NCBI GenBank assembly: GCA_947179485.1
Contig: OX359246.1
Coordinates: 35,505,632-35,569,631, forward strand
Length of the DNA: 64,000 nucleotides
Reading direction: 5' to 3'
DNA from: Allacma fusca
Taxonomy: Eukaryota > Arthropoda > Collembola > Symphypleona > Sminthuridae
Position 1 is the stretch's first letter, and each line of letters starts with the position of its first letter. The notes beneath the pieces are model-generated. The model did no database searches. It saw nothing but the letters and a program-made list of their open reading frames with translations, and had not been told where the DNA came from. Shown here in pieces: positions 29,580 to 40,616 of this stretch. The translations under genes were made by a program, and so were the position numbers.

Positions 29580-30159
29580 TGTTACGGATATATTATAAAT
29601 AGAGTAGAATAAGCATAATCTAAGTCAGCAAATAGTTTGGAAGGTCGTAAGCAGAGGCTACGTGACGCCAAACGCTGACATAACATAATTACAAGAAAAG
29701 GAAAGGAAATGATTCAGATTATTTAATAAACAATAAACTAAGAATAGGATAAGATTTGAGTTAGATTAAGACACGTAGATTAAGAACAAGTTCGAATCTC
29801 GACTTCAAGCAAGGAACATCAAGAGGAGCCGCACCTAGAGTCCATTCCCTCCGGGATGGATCTCCACGGGTAGCAAGCGGGGCAACATGAAATTCGGAGA
29901 ATTTCAGGAAGAAGAGATTCAGACTTCAAATTCTATTTTGTGTTAAATGTTAATTGTTCAGTGTAAATTGTATCAGTTTAGGAACAATAAATTGGCCAAA
30001 AGTTAATAAAACGAACTACACACAGAACTCAATAAGTTCCATTTATTCATGAGTTTCACCAACATCGAAACCATAATTCAGGGGAATGGAACGCCCGAAC
30101 CTAGGCTACATTGTCTATTACCCACACGACATCAATACCCGGGTGATAGCAACGTAACA
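29580..30159 (+). repeat. 3' LTR (580 bp)
   Basis: Same length as the 5' LTR and, on reading through both, the same sequence. It is followed by ATAT (30160-30163), the second half of the target duplication. It carries the polyadenylation signals noted separately. Confidence 0.97.
29986..30010 (+). terminator. LTR polyadenylation signals
   Basis: Two AATAAA hexamers stand at 29986-29991 and 30005-30010 in the 3' LTR, about 150 bp before its end. Either could direct 3' end formation and so place the R/U5 boundary in the last quarter of the LTR. Confidence 0.55.
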
Positions 30160-32830
30160 ATATGTGAGCTAAAGCAAACAAATAAAAATAATCTTTCATT
30201 TTTTATTTATGCAAATAGTAATAATTATAAGAACACATTTATTAGGAAAATGTACACGATATTGTTTCTAATCATGTGCAAAGGTATTTGAAATATTTTC
30301 ATTCTCTAAATTGCAAAAATAAACAGCAAATAAGCAATTTACTACACATAAAAACTTTGTTTCTTCCCTCTGGCTCTCCTGTCGTTCTTGAATATATTAA
30401 ACCAAGATACAGTGAATTGCGTATATATTGGTTCCCAAATGGTGGAAAAATAATGGACCAATATTTAGAGATGCCACTACAATTGTTACTACAATTGTTG
30501 ACTTGCGGAACATTTAATACTGCTAACATAAAGGAAATTCCATCTAATAGGAAATCACAGTGTAGCAAATTCACTGTAACTGTTATTTCAAATTTTATGA
30601 TTGGTCATAGAATGAGTCGGATTTTTGTCGGATGACGGGAAGAATTTTGCCTGGGAATATCGCTGTATAGACAAGTTACTGTAGCTGTCATTGTATATGT
30701 TATTATTGGTAATAGGTAACTGACAAATATCATACTCATCTGTGGTACAACGGAGCCAAAACAAATGCACGTTTGTGCAAACCTATTAAGCTTTTGTAAT
30801 GACCACCGATTGAGTCTTGAGTAGATAGAACTAGTAATTGACCACAATACTTTCAAATATACATCGAGACAGTTTTTTCAGAGCTCTTTTCTACTATCAT
30901 CTACTTGCTTCGAAAAGGACGAAAATTGGATATAAAATGTAACAGCTCAACTGGAATAAAACCAAATATATTTGACACATGGGCTCTTAAAAGGTTTCCA
31001 ATTGGATGCCTGGAAGGGCTTGCTCGATTGAAGCAATTTCGACCAAATTTCTAAAGCCGTATGTAAATTAATAAATATTTAAATGCCACTGTATCGTATT
31101 ATTATAAAATGTAAAATCAAACCGTTGGGGAAATTTAGCATGCCATTGTAACAGAAAGCTGTCCACTAGGAAGCCACTGTACCGGAAAATCACTGCACCT
31201 TCAATCTTTGAATGGTTAGGATTTCCAATTTCAGTGAGGAACATAGGAATCTCAACTTCCAACTTTCAATCCCGGACTACTGTGGATCCAACATTCTTCC
31301 AATTATCCACGTTTGTAATTATGCTTATACATTGAGATATTTCTACGTACAAAGTTTTGCTTCTTTTCAATATCAATTGATGCTTCGTACACAATAGACA
31401 AGTGGGAAAGAGCGAAATATTTTCTTAATATATACATATAACCTGTAATTAATTCAAATTATTCCCATTAAAGAATTTCTATAGGAAAATGTACACGATA
31501 ATGTTTCTACACCATGTCCAAAAAATTTGAAATATTTTCATTCTCTAAATTGCAAAAATAAAAAGCAAATATGCTATTCACTACACACAAAGAACTTTCC
31601 TCTGGCTCTCCTGTTGTTCTTGAATATTGAAGCAAGATACAGTTGCGTACATATTGGTTCCCATAGGGTGGAAAAATAATGGACCAATATTTCGAGTTGC
31701 CACTACATCCAACTACAATTTAATGTATGTAATTATAGTCTTGGGGAGCATTTAATGCCGCTAACATAAAGGGAATTCCATCTAACAGGAAATCGCAGCA
31801 TAGGAAATTCACTGTAACTGTCATTTCAAATTTCATGATTGGAAATAGCATGATTCGGATTTTTGCCGGATGACGGGAAGAATCATGCCCGTGAAACTTA
31901 TTTCTGGCAGGGAAAATCCCAAATGAATGTATTTATTTTTTCCAAGAAAGGATTTTCAAATCCGTTAATCGATTCTTTGGATAGGATTTCTGAATTTGCC
32001 CTTTTGTTTCAGAGAAATTTTAAATGAAAACAGTGAATTTTAGATTATTCAACTTTATTTGGCTAGGATTTAACTTCTTGCAGGGAATTTTAATTTCCCC
32101 GCAGAGATTCTGAAAATCCTTTACTTTTTCAGGAGATTTTTGAAGTTGTTGCAGAACTCCCTGCAAAGACATACGATTCAGTAGGGATAATCCAGGGGTT
32201 CTCCCAGGGAGATTTAAAAAAATCCGACCCCTCACCACAAGTAACTGACAAAGAGCATACGCATCTGTAAAATAACCTAGACAAATAAAATTCATGTTTG
32301 TGCAAACCTGTCAAGCTTTTGTAATGAGACTCTCGTGAAGTATTTGAAGTAAGTTTAAAATTATGCAGCTATTGTGTAATTCATTACACAAAAACGACAC
32401 TTTTCTTCTGGCTCTCCTGGCGTTTTTTTTAATATTGGAGCAAGATACACTAAATTTTGGCAAAATTTATCCGACCATATAGATATGCCCCTATATCTTA
32501 CTTCTATATAATGTATGTAAATGTAATCCAACAGTCTTTCAATTATCCACGTTTGTATCTAATTTTACTTATATATATATTGAACTATTTCGAAGTACAC
32601 ATATATAGTTTTGCTTCTTTTCAATATCAATTGGTGCCTTGTACAATGGACAAGTGGGGAAGAGCGAAATATTTTCTGAACCTATCTGTAATACATACAC
32701 GTATTTATGTTGGATGAGTATGCTGCAAAATACGAGACACAAATGACCTTCTTCTTTCCAGAACGATGCTTCCCCAATTCTAGTGACAACGCATTCTGGG
32801 AATAAAGCTTGAAATTATTTAGGTAAAACA
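30160..32830. repeat. Right flank: mosaic of dispersed repeats paralogous to 42070-46475
   Basis: At least two copies of one repeat family lie here (about 30236-30830, with an internal deletion, and 31480-32345). Related copies lie at 42070-43130 and 44630-45205; they share features such as CTCTGGCTCTCCTG, GATGACGGGAAGAAT and CAAGCTTTTGTAATGA. A second segment (32467-32810) matches 46089-46440, and 31290-31480 resembles parts of the same. The order of blocks matches 43468-46475, so with 1-843 this was probably one duplicated locus before the LTR element inserted. No genes seen. Confidence 0.75.
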
Positions 32831-35783
32831 TTAGGAAATAAGATTGACAAGTTGTAAGAATGATTTGTATCATGAATGATTTTGTCACATTTGTAACTCC
32901 GGAATCATTCATTGTGTCCGCTAGACGTTAATATTTAGTATTGGTTAGCAAAGAAGACATTTGGGAAAATTCCTGATGTAAAAATAATCGAAAATAAATA
33001 AAAATTACAATTTTCATTCATTACCATTTTGTTGACATTTTGAAACTTCGTTTCAAATAATCAATTAAATTATTTAAAATATTATCTATGTAAATTGTCA
33101 AATGCTTGCATGTTTTGATCGTATTATGAACCAATTGGGTCCAAGTGGTCTGGAGTCCTGTTCCAGCAATTTGTACGGACCAGATAGTTCCGGTCCTACA
33201 GTCTAAAAGTCCTTATCATCCTGGTCCTACACTGAGAACAGATAAAATGATCCGGTCCAGGCTCAAGGACCAGACCATTCCAAGAAATCCTGGAACATTC
33301 CGGAACAGTCCCACTCCTACGAATTATAATGTGGATCCCAAAATTCTCAGTTAATGATTTTGTTGAGGAGTGGCTGTTATACCCAGAGGAAATTTGAGTG
33401 TAAAACTAATAATGGAGATGCATCCTGGTCGATTCTTGGTGGTGTTCCTAAATTCTGAACGCGAATCTGACATTCTTTGGTAAAACCAACTTGATCTATG
33501 TTCGTTTCTTTGGAAATAAAGTGAATAATGACGTGTATTCAAAAAATTTCTACCCCAATGTTTACGAAAACCAAAAACATTCGATTAAATTCATGGTCAA
33601 AGCGACGGCTTGATTAATATGTTAAAGTTGTTTTCGTGACCATTATTTTGGTGTTTCGTCGTGCATTCCATTATTTCTTATGAAGAGGTCCTTTTCACAT
33701 AATTGTAAATGAATCCATAATAGAGAAATTAACTCGATTCTGTATTGGCTACAACTACCAACTAACAACTAGAAAATAATTTTTTTTTGACATGCTACAG
33801 TGAATTCGGAATAAATATTCTTGTTTGCATTCAAAGATTATAGGTTAGGGAATTTATATCTCGAAGGCTATGTACATTAGATGGAATATTATGATTAATT
33901 GTATTTACATTCAGGTACTTTCCCGTAAAAGCGAATCCTTTAACACCTCCAGATTGAAAGGCGTGGCAGAATTAGGAAGACAATTTTATGCAAACTGGAT
34001 GGCCGGTCATGTAACATGAAATTAGCTTGTAAGTGCATTACATTTGGGTTGTTTATAAAACAGTTGTTTATAATTCAGTAATTCAACGTGCTAATTGATT
34101 TTATTAAAATAAAACATTGAAGTAAATGATGATAATCCGAGATATGAAGATCATTCCAAGTTTGTTACATGTTATCGTCTAAACTTTCATATAAGAGATC
34201 TAATAGTATATAGATAGCGTTTAAGACTACTGGTCTTCGTGAGTACAAAAATTCTGAAGCAGGATCTATTCCTGGATTTCATTCAACGGGTAGTTCCAGA
34301 ATTTGTACCTTACCATTACTTGTACCTATATTTAGAGGTGAAAATGTTGGAGACTCCACCTAATCTCGATTAAAAATGACGGGGCCTGAAATGGATTTTC
34401 ACCCAAAATGTACCCTTAAATTGAGCCCAAGGGTATAAATAATTTGCCGCATCCTGTATCTAGATTTGTAGTTCAAGTAGTACTTGACAAGTATCAAGCC
34501 AGGTCAACTTCGGGATCATGAGCGTTTCTACTTGTTTGAATAGGGCCAAGTTCAAGTATTTGCTGGATCCGAACTTGGAACTTCAAGTCGGTTCTGGTCC
34601 AAGTGCAAGCCCACAGAATTGACTTGAACTAAGGATAAAGTTCAAGTTCCGGTCTTATTTGAACCCAAACGTGCACTTTCAAGTACCAATTCAAGTATCC
34701 TAGTTCCAACGTTTCCTTCCTTTGTGCGTTCTTCTCCCTTTGTTGTTCGCACTTCTGCAGCACGCGTTCTAGAAACTAATTATGATAGTGGTTTGATCTG
34801 ATCCAGTCCTTGAGACCAGACCAAAAATTCATGCTCAGGACCATGGTCCAGAAAACCATTGAGATCAATTAAATGTCATTTTAACCCGTCAAATTCTTTT
34901 TCCATCACCAGAAATGTCAATTTTAATTTGTTCCATGGGATTTCGTTAACTCATAAATTTTTATTTTGCGTACGTTTGAGACCATGGTCCTGTGGTCAGG
35001 TCTGGTCTGGTCCTGAAGCTGCTCCTTTGTCTAGACCGGACTGGACCAGACAAATAACGGGCCATTATAAATGGTCAGAACCAGACCATTGGTAATCCTA
35101 CTAGAAACCATGCCTGCATATACATATATGCACAGAAGCTGGAACTCACTTTCATTTGGAGTGACTTTTGTGTGTTCTGTAAATCGTCGTGCTTAAAGCT
35201 ATTATTGTAATTTTTCATCATTTTTGAAAAACTGTTGAAATAAATTGTCTGGTGAGACAGTAACACAAAAAAATACCATGAGTGAACCTGAATCTGAATT
35301 TAATAAAGACGATGGAAATTGAAAACCAAGGTCAAAAGTTCTAAATTGGCTTGCTTTTACAACCACAAAATGGGTACTTAAAATGGACTTTTATACTCAT
35401 GTACATCACCTCAATTCTAAATTTGGAACCGGAGCATACATACCAATAACCCCTATAAATTCCCGGTTCAAAAAATGTCATCATTACTACCCAGATATGC
35501 CCCACCTTGATCATGGGGTAATGATGATCAACTGTAGCACATTTGATTCGGGTGATCAGTAGTTTTCAATTATTACTATTCGTATTTACATTACATTACA
35601 TACTCAAACCGTGATGTACAAGCACAACATGTTTAAACCATAATTTTCTTTTTAAGAAAAGAAGAATTTTAAGTAAACATTGCAAGCATATTTGTTCTAC
35701 ACGAATTTCCCTAGTTGAACCCAGTCCTCCAGTATATATTATAAAGCGTAATTATACAATTTAGTACTTTAAACAGTCATTAC
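32831..35783. other. AT-rich DNA with GGACCAG-rich and TTCAAGT-rich tracts
   Basis: Two tracts dense in GGACCAG/CTGGTCC words lie at about 33135-33320 and 34795-35098, and one dense in TTCAAGT lies at about 34480-34715. They resemble the word-rich ends of the hAT MITE at 8408 and may be MITE arms, but I could not find matching termini with a target duplication. No gene is evident; if the MOXD1-like gene continues leftward, its next exon is not recognisable here. Confidence 0.5.
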
Positions 35784-38700
35784 CTGCTAAATGTGAATGC
35801 AGAAAAATGTTGAAAACAGTTATTCCCCCAATGGGAACATGCTTGTTTGTACACATTGAACCGCAATGCCCGGAAATAATGTACTCGGAAGTACTTGGCG
35901 GGATCATTAATGTAAAACGCGTATCGTGCCCAACGGTTAGTATTCCGGCTTCCTGATCTCTACATTTTTAGCAAATAACAACATCCAATAGTCTTTATAC
36001 AATATTTTATACACTTGTATGAACGCTCATATATGTATATTTTGCGCGTTTACTAATTTACCGCAAATTAGTTGTTGTATAAACTTCAAGTGATGTCCGG
36101 TAATTCAAATGAGCCAGTTTATTTGGGTTATCATAGTGCACTTCTAGTAGGAAATATTCCTGAAAACCATGCTCTTTCAAGGGTACTCCAATATTTTCAG
36201 GCAAGTATAAGGGCTAATTGTTATGTAGAAATCATTATTAGACTATTGCAATCACTATCATACTATCAAATATTTTGTATGCTGTAGACAGAGCAAAACA
36301 GCATAAATACATACACACATTTGTATCACCAATACAACTCCAATTTTGAAGACTTATTTACTAGATACACTTACACCAGCACCAATCGCCCAACCGTAAG
36401 TAAATTGCTCGCAGTTTCGCTTCATTTGAATCATGTAGTCATCATCATAGCACTCTGCTCCATCTGTCTTCAGGATGTGCTCATATAAATCAATAAGATC
36501 CTCAGAATTTGCAGTGCAATGATGGAGGATTAAATGGTGCGTGTGCTTGCGTGATTCGGTGCTTTCTAGTTTGACCTTGAACTGTGGAGTCAAATTGACA
36601 AAACCAGAGGTTCAATTTAGCTTCAATTTCCTGTATGAATTAAACGTATTTTTATATACGATACAGCAATTATGACAATACCCCAATTATGTGTCTGTTC
36701 TCGGGGTATGACGGACTTTTATGAGCAGTGCACCAATACGTAGTGTCTCTTGGGGGTAATTTGGTCTTAACATTGATGAGCCAGATTTCAGACCTGGTCA
36801 ATGGCAACAACATAATTATTTTACAGCATGAATCATTTCACAAGCTTAGTTTATGAGCTTATTTGGGTAATTGTGAATTTAAATTATTATACGCTTACGC
36901 TGTTGCATTCCATTCACAGTGGGGTGGGTCCAATAACATTACGGAGGAAATACCACGTTGTGTGTCGTGGTATGTTACGTCATCAGTAGTTCCAATGGCC
37001 CAAATTAATTTAGTGGTATCATTCTGGTGTTGAAGAATTCATTCAATTACAGAACATTCGATACTACGAAATTACAATATTTTACTCCTATTTACACACG
37101 TATGTGCTAAGCGCACTGAATTACTTTCATGTTACACAATTTTGAAATTATCGATTTATTCTAAAACAAATATTAATTAATAATATAATAATTAATTAAT
37201 ATAAACTGGTCCAAAACATCCAGCCACCAAATATTATCAAGCAAGAAAAAATAATGATATTTTTCTAAATTCTCAAGAGACCTATGAAAATCAATCAAAT
37301 CCAATGAGAAAGTCGAAGAGAAAACGTGATCTTAATCAAGCTAAATACAATCATGATTTGATGCAACATCTTTACACAAATTCAAGGAAGAAGGCTGTTC
37401 AGATGGTAATGCAAAGTACGATGAGGTTACCAAGTTGTTCAATACCACAAGACCAAATATTTCAGCATTATAGTCAAAGATGGAGCCTTAGTAATGATAA
37501 GATTTTAGATGAATATGGTCCAACAGTAGCAGACAATGATCAAGAATTGGCGAATCAGGATGATGATATTTCAGAGGATGAAGTTGTTAGTTCATTAAAA
37601 GGTATCAATCATGATACATCTCCCGGACTGGATAGAGTAACAATTCGAAGCATAAGAATTATTAGCTGCAAGAAGGTTATTGCTACGATTGCCAACATTA
37701 TGCTAAAATGGAATTTAGTTCCCGAATCATTTCGAAGAGCTCGCACAGTTTTAATTCCAAAGAAGGGTGACTTGAAGGAAATTACTAATTGGAGACCTAT
37801 ATCAATTTGCTCAATATTACGAAGAATTATAGAACGAATATTTGAAAAGCGTTTGAGATCATTTGTACATTTAAATGAAAACCAGAGAGGATTCACAAAT
37901 ATACCGGGATGTCATATTAATACAACAATCATCAATGGAATTCTTCTAAAGGCCAAACTGGAAAAATCTTCATGTTGTATTTTATTTTTTGATGTAAACA
38001 AGGCTTTTGAAGAAAGTAGTCATAATCATATTTGTCAATGCTATGATCACACTTTGATTCCATCAAGACTGCGAGAAATATCAAAATCTTTATTAAGAGG
38101 CAACTCTACGCAAATTCAAACTCAGAAAGGATTGTCAAAACCTATAGATGTCAACAAAGGAGTATTTCAAGGTTTGCCCAAGTCGCCATTAGAATTCAAT
38201 ATGTCGGTAGATCACATCCATAAAGAATTATCAGAACATGAAATTACTAATGCATATGGATTTGAAATTCATCCTAACATTCCTAAAGTGACAAATGTGG
38301 GATTTGCTGATGACTTGGCTGTGATATCGGAATCTGTAGAAGGAGCATGTGAGTTGGGGAAAATAGCTTTACTGAATATGGACAAAGTTGGATACAGTTC
38401 GAATTCATCAAAATGTAAATCAATCAATATAGTGAATGGGGAATTATGTGAGGATGACATAATCATTGATGCAAATTTTATAATACCATCAATTCGGAAA
38501 GATGAAACCATCAAATATCTTGGTGTTAATTTCAATAATGAAATTATTTTTGATTTCGCTGGTACAATGAAAAATTTTGGCAAAGATTTGCAAAACTTAG
38601 TGAGCACACAAATGCTCCGGCCAGATCAGAAGTTATCCATCATCAATCAATACATCTGGCCAACACTTATTTATCCCTTACAATGTGCTCCCATGAACAA

Positions 38701-40616
38701 AATTCCAAAGCGTTTTCTATTGGACTTGAATAACGTATTAACTAAGTCTATAAAAGAAATTGTTGGTCTTCCCGATGATGTTCCGACTTCAATGCTTTAC
38801 ACCTCAAGAAGTTTACGAGGATTGCATATGTTTAATGCTCAATGGGAAGTGTTTTTACAACATTATAATATTTGTGTGGCATTAGTGAATTCCAAGGTTA
38901 GTGCTATTCCCTATGTTCGCAACTGCTTTGCTGAAATGGAGGAATGTAGGAATGCATTAGGAATAAGCACTGAAGATATGATTTCTTGGAGGATTTTAAT
39001 TTCAAAGTCAAAAACTAAAATAAAAATTACTAAAATGATGCGAGATAAATTAAGAAAACAACAATACGACGAATGGTGCAGTAAACTACATCGTGGTGCT
39101 GGAGTTGTGACGTACCAAGAATGCACTTTTGGAAATAAGCTTATTTTACATAAGCAAGGCCTTACTGGTTCTGAATGGATTTCAGTATTGAAAATGTCAA
39201 CTAATGTTTTCCCTGTAAGAGATCTTCCCGGTAGGAGTCAGGACGGTTCCCGATGCAGACATAATGGATGCTTTCGGAGAGAAACCCTTGCGCACGTCCT
39301 TGGTTCCTGTGATAAGGGCAGTCTTTTACGCAACAACAGGCATAATGATATTAGGTCAATAATTGCAAAATATCTGAGAGACAGTAAGCAATGGATGGTG
39401 GTCGAAGAAGTACATTGTATTGGAGAGAATGATTCTACTAGACGAATTGACATTTTATGTTTTAATGAAGTAACCAAAGTAGGTTACATAATAGACCCAA
39501 CTGTTAGATGGGAAAAAGATAGAAATCAACCAATGGAAGTGGATCATGAAAAGAAGCAGATTTATCAACCTTGTGTTCCTTTCTTTAAGCAGAAATACAA
39601 TTTGAAAACTATTGAAGTTATTGGATTATTAATTGGAGCTCGTGGAACTATTTTTGAACATTTTGAACAATTTAGACAACGATTTAATTTATCTAAACAG
39701 CTTATAAACGATGTAATTATTACCACAATTCGTGGATCTTACAGGATAGCATTTCATCACTTGTACAATTAGTATGTTTATAACCAAGTTTATAACAAAT
39801 ATTGTTTGTGTTAAAAATGTTTGAAATTATTATGTACTGTGTCGTAAGGCAAATACTATTGTGGTATCAGTGAAATAAATTATTTCTTTCTCTCTCTACT
39901 AAAATCGCCAAATTCTAAACTCTATGCATTAATGTTGATTGCGACTAAAAAAGCAGTCTCGATACTCTTGAACAATAATCCTTTAAGATCTTTCACTAAT
40001 CTTTACAATTTTTAAAAAATCATTCCAACAAAGTTTAAACGTATATGAATTTTACTTGTAGGGCCTGTATAGTTTACCCGCTTGTTTAATTTTAATTGTT
40101 TTTAAAAATATTTTTCTTACTTCATTAATAGCGACATCTTCATTATCACAAGTGTTGAATTTTCGCGTAACTCCCAAAGTAGTGTGTGTTAAATTTTCTG
40201 ATGCAGACAGTAGCACCCAGTCTTGCTTCTTGTCAACTTCCGGTTTAGAATTACCTTGCGCATGATAGTCCTAGAAAATCGTAATTCCCCAAATTAATTC
40301 GAAATTCAGAACTTTCGACTGAATAAACAACTAAGTTTGAATAACTTGCCCCAAAATAAGGTTCTCCATTTTCGACTCCGCCAATAATAATGTCCGCATT
40401 GTGCATCCCTCTGCCATTTGGGGACAATCCAAACCCAACGTAGCCCCGGGTCTTAGCTGTGATGACGAAAGTAATATTTTTTTGCTTTAGATCAGCTCTC
40501 CACTCAACATGGTAACCATCATTAAGTTCTTGGAATCTTTTGATTTCCTGAGCTGATCCGGGGCAACCAGCGACAAAAAGTAGAAAGAACCCAACGTATC
40601 GTTTCAGAATAAACAT
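35784..40616 (-). CDS. DBH/MOXD1-like copper-dependent monooxygenase (seven exons, 3' partial)
   Basis: Exons by splice sites and homology: 40350-40616, 40121-40270, 36899-37023, 36682-36793, 36375-36581, 36062-36213, 35784-35959; phases agree at every junction. Exon 1 has a signal peptide (FLLFVAGCPGSAQ) and begins a DOMON domain (GYVGFGLSPNGRGMHNADII). Later exons hold LIWAIGTTDDVTYH, DTTYWC, the CuH ligands in KHTHHLILHHC and EVHYDNP, and the CuM pair HSHLAG. This is the type II copper ascorbate-dependent monooxygenase family, secretory pathway. About 400 residues are seen; the last third, including the expected Met copper ligand, is not found to the left. Intron 1 appears to use a GC donor (GGG|GCAAGT). 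Intron 2 (about 3.1 kb) contains an R2-like retrotransposon on the other strand. Confidence 0.88.
37200..39890 (+). mobile_element. RLE-class (R2-like) non-LTR retrotransposon, probably 5'-truncated
   Basis: It comprises the long RT ORF plus a short 3' region with AATAAA near 39873 and no poly(A) tail. It sits inside an intron of the MOXD1-like gene in opposite orientation. The element limits are approximate because no target duplication was found. Only about 100 residues precede the RT, whereas R2-type proteins normally start with zinc fingers and a Myb-like domain, so the 5' part is probably missing. Confidence 0.7.
37304..39772 (+). CDS. Non-LTR reverse transcriptase with zinc knuckle and restriction-like endonuclease, 822 aa
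   Basis: The frame is intact from ATG 37304 (also open upstream to about 37200) to TAG 39772. RT motifs: SPGLDRVTI (about 107), NWRPISI, motif A FFDVNKAFE, motif B as QGLPKSPLEFN (the usual form is QGDPLSP), and FADD (about 336). A thumb region follows, then a Cys/His motif (CRHNGC...HVLGSC, about 645-665) and a PD-(D/E)XK-like endonuclease segment (RRIDILCF...YIIDPTVRWE, about 705-735). That order, RT then CCHC then RLE, marks the R2/R4/NeSL group. The altered motif B could mean a divergent clade or reduced activity. Confidence 0.88.
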   Translation: MRKSKRKRDLNQAKYNHDLMQHLYTNSRKKAVQMVMQSTMRLPSCSIPQDQIFQHYSQRWSLSNDKILDEYGPTVADNDQELANQDDDISEDEVVSSLKGINHDTSPGLDRVTIRSIRIISCKKVIATIANIMLKWNLVPESFRRARTVLIPKKGDLKEITNWRPISICSILRRIIERIFEKRLRSFVHLNENQRGFTNIPGCHINTTIINGILLKAKLEKSSCCILFFDVNKAFEESSHNHICQCYDHTLIPSRLREISKSLLRGNSTQIQTQKGLSKPIDVNKGVFQGLPKSPLEFNMSVDHIHKELSEHEITNAYGFEIHPNIPKVTNVGFADDLAVISESVEGACELGKIALLNMDKVGYSSNSSKCKSINIVNGELCEDDIIIDANFIIPSIRKDETIKYLGVNFNNEIIFDFAGTMKNFGKDLQNLVSTQMLRPDQKLSIINQYIWPTLIYPLQCAPMNKIPKRFLLDLNNVLTKSIKEIVGLPDDVPTSMLYTSRSLRGLHMFNAQWEVFLQHYNICVALVNSKVSAIPYVRNCFAEMEECRNALGISTEDMISWRILISKSKTKIKITKMMRDKLRKQQYDEWCSKLHRGAGVVTYQECTFGNKLILHKQGLTGSEWISVLKMSTNVFPVRDLPGRSQDGSRCRHNGCFRRETLAHVLGSCDKGSLLRNNRHNDIRSIIAKYLRDSKQWMVVEEVHCIGENDSTRRIDILCFNEVTKVGYIIDPTVRWEKDRNQPMEVDHEKKQIYQPCVPFFKQKYNLKTIEVIGLLIGARGTIFEHFEQFRQRFNLSKQLINDVIITTIRGSYRIAFHHLYN

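Larger units (their letters stand above)
844..30159 (+). mobile_element. Giant Ty3/Gypsy-type LTR retrotransposon, 29.3 kb
   Basis: It is bounded by two 580-bp LTRs (844-1423 and 29580-30159) that look identical base for base, and by the 4-bp duplication ATAT (840-843 and 30160-30163). A polypurine tract sits directly before the 3' LTR. The internal region encodes, in order, ORF1-Gag, Pol with domain order protease-RT-RNase H-integrase (the Ty3/Gypsy order), then several accessory frames and a membrane protein in the env position. Most Gypsy elements are 5-12 kb. Giant exceptions known to me are the plant Ogre elements, which also have an ORF before gag, and planarian Burro elements. Indistinguishable LTRs imply a very recent insertion, yet this copy carries a nested hAT MITE in gag and a TGA in integrase, so it probably cannot move alone. 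Confidence 0.97.

Noticed and set aside
33135-35098. A 2-kb hAT transposon with GGTCTGG termini
   Set aside because: Ends CCAAGTGGTCTGG and CCAATGGTCTGG match imperfectly and no 8-bp duplication was found.
35600-35760. An eighth exon of the MOXD1-like gene (REIRVEQI-like reading)
   Set aside because: The acceptor is weak, and the frame does not continue into recognisable family sequence.
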